From Clarireedia homoeocarpa (taxonomy: Eukaryota; Ascomycota; Leotiomycetes; Helotiales; Rutstroemiaceae): 64,000 bases of DNA. Under the pieces are notes generated by a model. The model was not told the origin of the DNA, searched no databases, and saw only the letters and a list, made by a program, of their open reading frames with translations. This document shows, piece after piece, positions 56,137 to 64,000 of the stretch (its first letter is position 1; the number at the start of each line of letters is the position of its first letter). The stretch lies in NCBI GenBank assembly GCA_001465935.1, contig LNKV01000053.1:62001-126000 (forward strand), in the 5' to 3' direction. The position numbers were made by a program, and so were the translations under genes.

Positions 56137-58195
56137 ATGGCATCTTCAAGGTCGGTAACGGCATGTCTGCAAAGAAATGTTACAAGACAGAATTCTCCTA
56201 GAATTGTGACACAATGCCATCGACTCCTTCGACATTCCTTCCAGCATCCCACTTCACGGCCCCGCATTGCAACCTCCGTTCAAATCGCTGGTCAACGACG
56301 GACCTTCTCCATATCAAATCCCCGGCGCCTCGCAGATGTTAATGATGACTTCGATCCCAAGTCAGTGGAAAGGGATTCTGATGAGGTTGATGTATGTATA
56401 GTTGGAGGAGGTAAGAATATTATCACATGCCAAAAGATGTTTACTGAATTCCCCCAGGACCTGCTGGATTGAGTGCAGCAATTCGATTAAAACAACTCGC
56501 AAACGAAGCAGGGAATGAAGACTTTCGAGTAATATTGTTGGAGAAGGCCAGCGAGATTGGGGCACATATACTGTCCGGTGCTGTCATTGAACCCACAGCC
56601 ATTAACGAATTGTTCCCAGACTGGCTTGCAGAAGACAATGAAAATCGATTCGAACATGTCACACCCGCGACGAGCGACAAGATGCGATTCCTTACGAAGA
56701 CGAGCGCAATTCCTATACCCGCTCCGCCGCAGATGAATAACCATGGAAATTACATTGTTAGTCTTAACCAATTCACAAAATGGCTCGGTGAAAGAGCAGA
56801 AGAAGTTGGGGTTGAGGTATATCCTGGATTCGCAGCTGCAGAGGTTTTATATGCGTCAGATGGGTCCGTAAAGGGTGTCGCAACTAATGATTTGGGAATC
56901 TCAAGAAGCGGCAAGCCCAAGGAGAGTTTCGAGAGAGGCATGGAATTCCATGCTAGAATTACTTTGTTCGGCGAAGGGTGCCATGGTAGTCTCACAAAGC
57001 AAGTTATCAAGAAATTCGATCTGCGAAGGGAAAGTCAACCTCAAACATATGGTCTCGGTATCAAGGAAGTATGGGAGATTCAGCCGGAAAAGTTCAAGAA
57101 GGGTCAAGTTGTTCACTCTATGGGCTATCCTTTACCAGCAGATACTTATGGTGGTGGATGGATGTACCATTTTGGTGATAACATGGTCAGTATTGGGCTT
57201 GTGGTTGGGCTCGATTATCCAAATCCCTGGATGTCGCCATATGGAGAGTTCCAGAAAATGAAGCACCATCCACTATACAAAGAAGTTTTGGAAGGAGGTA
57301 AGTGCATATCATACGGAGCTCGTGCCCTGAATGAAGGAGGATTCCAATCGATACCAAAATGTGCGTTCCCAGGTGGGGCTTTGATTGGCGACACTGCGGG
57401 ATTCCTTAACGTTCCCAAGATCAAGGGAACACATACCGCCATGAAGTCCGGCATGCTCGCAGCAGAAGCGACATGGACTGCTCTCAGCAAAGCCGATGAC
57501 AGCACAGTATTCCTATACGACTACGAAGATTCGTTAAGAAAATCGTACATTTGGAAAGAATTGAAGGAAGTTCGCAACATGCGCCCATCTTTCCATTCCC
57601 CACTAAAGTTGTACGGCGGAATCATGTACTCTGGACTCGAGGCCTACATCCTGAAAGGCAAAGTCCCCTGGACACTGAAGCATAAATCGACTGATTACGC
57701 CGCCACCAAACTCGCCGACGAGTGCCCCAAAATCGAGTACGAGAAACCGGACGGGAAGATCTCGTTTGATATCTTAACCAGCGTTAGTCGCACGGGTACG
57801 AATCATGAGGAAGATCAACCAGTTCATTTGCAGGTTAAGGATTGGGATAAGCATGCTGAAATGGAGTGGCCTAAGTACAAGGGCGTGGAGAACAGGTTCT
57901 GTCCGGCGGGTGTGTATGAGTATGTGGAGGATGAGACGAAAGATATTGGGGTGAGATTTCAGATCAATGCGCAGAAGTAAGTTAGAGTTATGCCTATCCG
58001 TCCTCAATCTATCTTACAAGAATGAAATTTAACACTGCTGCAGCTGCATTCATTGTAAGACTTGCGATATCAAGGTTCCGGATCAAGGTATGTTGCTCTT
58101 TGTGGGGCTAGGTTTTCTATATGCTGATGTTACTTGCAGATATCAACTGGAGTGTGCCAGAAGGTTCAGGAGGACCGAAGTATTACATGACATAA
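56137..58195 (+). CDS. CIR2: Electron transfer flavoprotein–ubiquinone oxidoreductase (ETF-QO)
   Basis: Four exons (56137–56410, 56458–57976, 58044–58087 and 58140–58195) give 630 aa. An Arg/Ser-rich N-terminus (about 70 aa) is a mitochondrial presequence. FAD-binding CIVGGGPAGLSAAIRL spans the first intron. Further family signatures are EKASEIGAHILSGAVIEP, GYPLPADTYGGGWMYHF and GDTAGFLNVPKIKGTHTAMK. The C-terminal 4Fe–4S cluster has FCPAGVYEY plus NCIHCKTCDIKVPDQ, with the four expected Cys. It ends PEGSGGPKYYMT like other ETF-QO proteins. The enzyme passes electrons from fatty-acid and amino-acid dehydrogenases through ETF to ubiquinone in the inner membrane. Length is full; nothing is missing. 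Confidence 0.97.
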
Positions 58196-59290
58196 GTATA
58201 GTATGTTTGGTGTTGACTTGATCTTGTATATATGTAAAATGAAGTCGGTCCCTGCATGAACCGATGTCTTTTCTGAACTGTCTCGCAGTTCGGAACAGTT
58301 TCCCCACGCTTCTTCCTATTCGTAAGGATGTGAGTGTGACCATTATCATTGAGTTCCAATACGTGTATTTCCACTACACGTTTTCCAGGTGATTGACAAG
58401 TAGTTTGAAGTGAATTCAGTAGTAGCATATCGTGATGAGGACTTGGACACAGTATTTGTGCAAAAGGGAGGTTCTTGAACCCACTGTGGTTTTTGAGGTT
58501 GTATGGAGAATATATATATATATATACTTTAAGAAGGTAGAAGAAAATCTTTGGAAGTCTTAGGTCGAGATCCGAATGTTAGTAGTAGCTATAGTAAGAG
58601 ATAGTATCTCTCCAAGGGTCTGAAACTGTGAGGAGAGTTGTAGTTGAAAGAGATATGGTAGAGAATAGATTGTAGAGATTCGGGCAGGGCATTGGTAAGG
58701 AAGGAGAGTGGTGGAAGGTGATGGCATGGGGAAAAGTTCTTATAGAAAAGGTAGTAAAGTAGGGTGTATTATGAGAGGGGGGTAGGAGATAGGGTGGTAG
58801 AAAGAGAGGGGGAAGTAGAGGAGGTAGTCGAAAGTAAGTCGTAGGAGATGAGAAGGCGAGGATAGTATGAGGAGTGATATAAAAAGGGGAGGTCGTCGAT
58901 GAAAAGGTAGCCGAGTTTGGAGTGCCGAGGGAGGGTAGGGGAAACAGGAGTTTCAGAAGAGACTATGGCTGGAGAAAGTGTGCCTGAAGGAAAAGGGTTG
59001 TGGTTGAAAATTGGAGGTAGGTTTGCATATAAGGGAAAGTTGAAGTGAAGCAACAACAAGCTGTAGCATGGACGCAGCCAGGAAAGTCGTGTATTTGGGT
59101 TGATGTATGTGTTATCGCAACTTTAGGTCAAATAATATATAGAATTAATTTCATCTCATCTCATCCCAGTCCAGCTGTCAACCACTTATTCACTCTTCAT
59201 TCTTCGAGCGAAACCTCAATGTCTATTCCATCGACAACGGCATCTCTCCTATAATATATTCTCCTTTCAAGGCCGAGAGAGTCTCGTTAT
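58196..59290. other. Intergenic between convergent genes
   Basis: Contains a TA dinucleotide run (58511–58526) and purine-rich low-complexity sequence (58600–59000). No gene recognised. Confidence 0.55.
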
Positions 59291-62132
59291 TCATACACTT
59301 GCCCTATTACTGGCGTCGTCTAATCCATATTCGGCGACGATCTTTTCGGCGGCGGTTTCCCCTACGAGGTAGGCGGTTGATTGGGTGTGATTGCTATAAG
59401 GGGAAGAGAGCCAAGAGTCAGTTTTATCTTTCTTTTTATTTTTTTATTTTTTATTTTTATTTTTATTTTTTTGGTTTTGGTTTTGATAGTGGCGCTTCTG
59501 CTTCTTTGCCCGATGATGGAGATGTTCTTGCTTTCTATACTGTGTTTACCTTTTCCCTTCACATACCGACACACTCCTCGTCATGTCGTCTTGTTCATGA
59601 ATAAAGCAGCGCAGCGTATATCACATGTTTCTGGGATCTTGCCCTCAGTCCTCTCACCTCCCTCCCCAAGAAAATAAGAAAACATATAAAACTTACTTAG
59701 GCAACAACGGAATCACACTCAAATCCGCGACTCTCAGTCCCTGCACTCCATGAACCCGGAACTGCGTATCCACGCACGACGTCTCGATATTCGTATCGCC
59801 GCCCATCTTTACTGTACTGCACATGTGCCAGCTGCTGGCGAGGTCGGATGATACGTGATCCTGTTGTTTTGTGTCAGTGTATGGGGGTGTTTGAAGGTGG
59901 AATTTTTTCTGGGATTGTTTTGATGGGGCTGGAAAGGGATGGTGTGATGCAAACGAATTGAAGAAATGGAGCATGAGGAGAAAGAGAAGAATATGAGTCC
60001 AAAAACCAAACCGGACAAGGGAGAAGAAAAAATCAACCACCCACCCAAATCTCTTTATCTCCTCTCCCCTCCGGCGCCCCAATCATTTTAACTCTACTCT
60101 CATCAAAAACTGGCGCGTCAAACAACCGCAACGTAGTCCGCATAGCTTCGATCATAACACGGCGATCGTATGGATGGCTGAGGAAATTAGGATCGATAAC
60201 CGGGGGATCGGAGGGATTGGACGAGCGCAGGGTTACGCGGCCGGATGACTGCGGGTTCATTACGAAACACAGGGCTGTGACGTAGGAGTCAGTGGGGAGG
60301 AGGACGTGTGGGTGTGTATAGAGGGGCGGGAGGTGCTGTTGGGGGGTGGGGGGGAGTTAGTATTTTTGTATATAGTTTAGAAGGGCGGGGAACAGAAACT
60401 AGAGGAGGGGAAAGGGGGAAAGGGGATAAAGGAAAGGAGAAGAGCATACCGTAGCAATCTCGAAACTCGGCACCTTCTCCCTCCTTAAAAACTCCCTTGT
60501 TTCTCCACTCAAGGCCCTAAACTCATCCGAATCGTAAGCCTCTTCGCTCTTGAAAAAGCCCATCGGAACACCACAGTACATCTCCGCCATTTTCCCTCCT
60601 CTCCCATTCTCATACTGCTCTTTCGCACGCAACTTCATCTCCTCGTCCGTCTCGAATTTCATTCGTTCGTTGTAGCCTTCTTTGAGAAGTAGCGTTGCGC
60701 CGCTGAAACAGTGGTCTTGTAGGTTTCGACCAACTTGAGGGAGAGGTTTAATCACGGGGATGGAGTGTTTAGTGAGCTCGTCTGTGGGTCCGATACCTGA
60801 GAGGAGGAGAATTTGAGGACTATTGAGGGCGCCAGCGCTGAGAATCACATCGTGTTTTGCGAAATAGGATGTCCCGTTGACTGTGGTCACGCCAATGGCT
60901 TTTGCGGGTTGAGTTCCGTTTTTGCTCGCGGGATCGAATAGAATACGGGCGACGGGCGAGTCAGTCACGAGGTGGAGATTCGGCCCGGCGAGGGAAAGGT
61001 AAGATTGAGCGGTGGTGCGGAGGCCGGCGTACATGGTAGAGGCACCCATGCCCATGCCGATGGGGTTGCCGGAGTTGAGGTCGGGGTTTAGGGGGAGGGA
61101 AGTTTGGCGTGCGGCGACGAAGATATCGGGGAGGTTTTTTTCCCAGATGGGGGCATAGGAGAGGTTGATGGGACCGGTAGTTCCGTGGTCTGGAGAGAAG
61201 GAGGGTGTTAGTAGGGGTTGAATTGTGATCTGAATGAGCGCGGATTGTGAGGGGGTTTGTGGAGAGGATATGTTGGGGGAGGGTAGTGGTGAAATACGAG
61301 GCGTGGGAAAGGAGGGGAGAATATGGAGTAACGGGAAGGGAGAAAATGTGGAATCTTTATCTTCTGCCGCTGCCGCCCTCTTCCAAGATAAATACTTCAT
61401 ATGTTGGAGAAGGAAAAAAGTAGGAAATAGCGAGTAGATGTAGGAAATCATCTCCCATAGCTAAACTTTCCAAGAGTAGGAAATTCCTATGACAAAAAAA
61501 GAGGCACAAACGGACTGTAAAGCATGTAAAAATAAAAAGGCACTCGAAAAAGTAACAACATACCCTCAGGTCTAGGGTTTACCCATTCCCTATACTCATC
61601 AGATACCTCATCGTGATACGCCTCAATCTTCTTCAGTCTCTCCTTGACATTCTTCCACGACCATGCATCATCTTTTACTTTTTCAGCCCATAAATCATAG
61701 TCATCTGCTCCACCCACTATCCAGCAGCTAAAGTTTATCGCTGTGCCTATTTCGTTGTATTTAGCTTTTGACTATCAATGAGATGAATAAAACTTACTGC
61801 CTCCCACACCCCTTCCTCGAGAATAATCGATTTCTTGTCCTTTCAAATGCTTCTGTGGTTCAGTTTTATACCCCCAGTTCAGAGAGGGCTCAGAAGCGAC
61901 TAATGTGAAGCGTTCAGAAGGGACAAGATATGCGGCGTCAGTGTTTGGGCCACCAGCTTCGAGTAGGAGAACTCGAGGGGAGGAAGCAGTTGCACTGAGG
62001 CGTGTGGCGAGTGCGAGGCCTGAGGGTCCAGCTAGATGGGGAAGGTTAGTTAGGTTTTGTTGTTTGAAAGGGGAAGGGGTTGTTACCGCCTACGATTATG
62101 AAGTCGTATTCTTCTTTGGCGTTGGAAGACAT
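59291..62132 (-). CDS. GMC-family FAD oxidoreductase
   Basis: Seven exons (62087–62132, 61798–62031, 61564–61746, 60450–61189, 60045–60335, 59697–59860 and 59291–59393) give 586 aa. The FAD-binding motif DFIIVGAGPSGLALATRL crosses intron 1; RVLLLEAGGPN and GVGGSTAINFSCWIVGG follow, the latter across intron 2. Mid-protein signatures are VILSAGALNSPQILLLSGIG (GMC signature 2) and VGRNLQDHC. The catalytic pair appears as SSWHMCSTVKMGG and NNHTQSTAYLVGE. The family includes alcohol, aryl-alcohol, glucose and choline oxidases or dehydrogenases; the substrate is not evident. An in-frame upstream ATG at 62228 would add 32 residues including a hydrophobic stretch (FIVFTLVITFA) that could be a signal peptide, so a secreted form is possible. 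Start choice is open. Confidence 0.9.
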
Positions 62133-64000
62133 TGCGGTAGTTAATGAAGATATCCTTGCCTGTTGGGGTGCAAATGTGATAACTAAAGTGAAAACAATAA
62201 ATTCATATAAGTTCTGGGTTGATGCCAAGTTAATGAGCGATTGCTGTATGCATCAAGTGCAACACGATATCCCGCTCCACGTGTAATGTAATGCAACTGG
62301 CTTACTGTACTCTCTGCTTAGTCACACAATTCCAATTATGTGATTTTATCGGTGATGTCGCTGGATCTGTAGTGTCCAAAAGGCTATCATTCTCTGACCA
62401 GTTCCCGAGCTAGGACCAATTTATATTGCCTTCATAGCTCCACCGTTCCTCAATTCTGTACCTTGAATCACCGGGTCAATGGACCCGATGCATATGAACT
62501 ATCTTTTGCTAACTTACATGGATCCCTGATTTTCATGAGTTTCATCTGTGTGACACATTCAACAAGACGCATATTCCGTCTCTGCTTAAGAGTTGCTAGA
62601 TCGGGTTTAGTAAGTGGTTACTAAGTGATACCTACATTGGTGGTTGGACCAAGGCGGGGTATGTGTCTGGGAATGATTAGGTAGTATTGTGCTCGGTAAA
62701 CGGTGCGGTATATATGTTGTAGGAATCTCCTTGGTCTTGAGATGTCTGTGGATGTCTGAGAGTTTGTTTTGTATAAGAGTTGATGGCTAAAAATACCGTT
62801 TTAAAGATCCGAAATGAGGGGTTGTTCAGAATGAAGTTCAAGAGGAAGGGATAAGTAATAAAGATTGTTCGGGATGACGAACTGTGATGCTAACACCTGG
62901 ATACGTGTGGCATCTTGAGTTATCACGTAGTATTCGTGGTATCATCAAACCAACCTTTTACTGCCGGAGTCGTTTTCCTTATTCGAATACTCGGATTTTG
63001 CAAAGCAAATAGAACCTCCAGAAGTCGTGACACCAAGTAGTCTGCGAGTGATCTACCTGATTTAGTCCAGTTCAAAGGTACGATATGCCCGACAGCATCA
63101 TCGATGTTCCGGAGCTCTTCAGTCAATGTAGATTTCCGAGTTTCAATACATTACAGAATGTCCCATGAACATTGTTGGATGGTCAAATATGCGGCACATG
63201 GAATCGCATCCAAAGGGGTTCTGCCTAGGAAGGATTGCGCCTGCGTCAAAAAAAAAAAAAGGAGACAGAATAGACGCCATGACTTCAGTATGGTTTTTGA
63301 CAATAACTAGCGGTGAAGATACTACACATACTATTCTTGGTAAGCTCTAGAATTCTCTGCAGTCATGGTGTAAGCAGCTGAAAAACTCTGCCCTGTATTA
63401 CTGAGAACCGACTTCTGGCTGGAGCGATATGCGATTTTGGTAGTGATATGCGGCCGGGACTAGTAAGCACGTGTATAAATGGAGCGACTTCGCTTTCCTA
63501 TCTTCGACATGCGGTCGTTGTCGAAATCTTGTACGTAAATACTTCCGGCAACCTCTCGCCGCCACAGTTCTTTAGGAACTTCATCTAAAAAGATATCAAA
63601 GATAAATAGCTCCTGCGCCTAGCGCAATAATACGGCAAAATAGCGTTCGCATTCAGGGATAGAGCTTCCAATGTACCAGGAGACCCCAAGGCAACTAATG
63701 CACCTTCCATCATGCGGCTACATGCTTCTAGATCAATGTTCTTCTTCGACTGCAACTGTAGTTTGCTCGCTCAAGCCGAGCGGAGAAGCTCCCCGTGCTC
63801 CGTTTCTGTTGAAAGGGGCTGTTCGCAACGAACTCATCGCGGGACCAACGCCAGTTAACAAAGCCAAAGTGTAAAAAGTGTTGCCTAGCTATGAAATTTG
63901 AAGTTTCCAAAATCAATCAGTAAGATCTTGAGGAGACAGAAAGATAGATTTGGTGGCTGGAATACATATACTGTATATATAAGCAACTGTATATGATTTG
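62133..64000. other. Terminal 1.9-kb region without recognised gene
   Basis: Possible 5' extension of the GMC gene to 62228. Short ORFs at 62923–63126 (-), 63104–63310 (+) and 63671–63916 (both strands) show no known domain. An A13 run at 63246–63259. No RNA gene seen. Confidence 0.5.

Noticed and set aside
1..64000. tRNA genes and CRISPR arrays
   Set aside because: No sequence with paired A/B boxes and a cloverleaf was recognised by eye, and the tandem arrays lack the repeat–unique-spacer pattern; a tRNA scan would be decisive for the former.

Overview
The window looks like a filamentous ascomycete (Pezizomycotina) chromosome. The genes are split by many short GT–AG introns (about 50–100 nt) with CTAAC/CTAAG-type branch points. 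There is a dispersed single 5S rRNA gene rather than an rDNA array. The protein set is typical of moulds: a HET-type fragment, a subgroup-C chitinase next to a LysM protein, an OMS1-like methyltransferase, a GMC oxidoreductase and an M35-like protease. The general flavour fits Leotiomycetes, but that is an impression from remembered protein similarity and not a test.

Layout. 1–0.7 kb: HET-protein fragment cut by a small palindrome. 0.95–2.3 kb (-): mitochondrial 2-oxodicarboxylate carrier, six exons including an 11-nt micro-exon. 2.9–8.1 kb (+): DNA2 helicase-nuclease, five exons. 8.1–10.6 kb: a gene-poor stretch with a family of very small transposon-like elements flanked by 5-bp duplications, one of them inserted in frame in a Lys-rich ORF. 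11.0–12.4 kb (-): Ser/Thr-rich secreted protein. 13.1–14.3 kb (+): secreted metalloprotease. 14.9–16.1 kb (+): SR-rich SCI1/HEL117-like nuclear protein. 16.7–17.9 kb (+): OMS1-like methyltransferase. 19.1–21.0 kb (+): APC-superfamily permease. 21–24.4 kb: gene-free, with a 5S rRNA gene and an LTR-like fragment. 24.4–30.3 kb (-): very large modular GH18 chitinase with one frameshift, divergently paired with a five-LysM secreted protein (31.2–34.1 kb, +). 34.7–36.2 kb (+): F-box protein. 36.5 kb: LTR-like element. 38.2–39.9 kb (+): RING protein. 42.1–43.8 kb (-): second F-box protein. 48.9–49.8 kb (+): ESCRT-I VPS37. 53.2–54.2 kb (-): small secreted Asn/Lys/Gly/Ala-rich repeat protein. 56.1–58.2 kb (+): ETF-ubiquinone oxidoreductase. 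59.3–62.1 kb (-): GMC oxidoreductase. 62.2–64 kb: no gene recognised.

How it fits together. Housekeeping genes (DNA2, VPS37, ETF-QO, the carrier, OMS1) are interspersed with secreted or niche-related genes. The only clear functional module is the divergent chitinase/LysM pair, which shares an 831-bp promoter region; chitin binding and chitin hydrolysis would act together at a cell wall. The long spacers at 40–42, 44–49 and 50–53 kb are dominated by microsatellites and minisatellites rather than genes. Gene models were assembled by hand from conserved motifs and splice signals. All exon joins given below keep frame, except at the noted chitinase frameshift.
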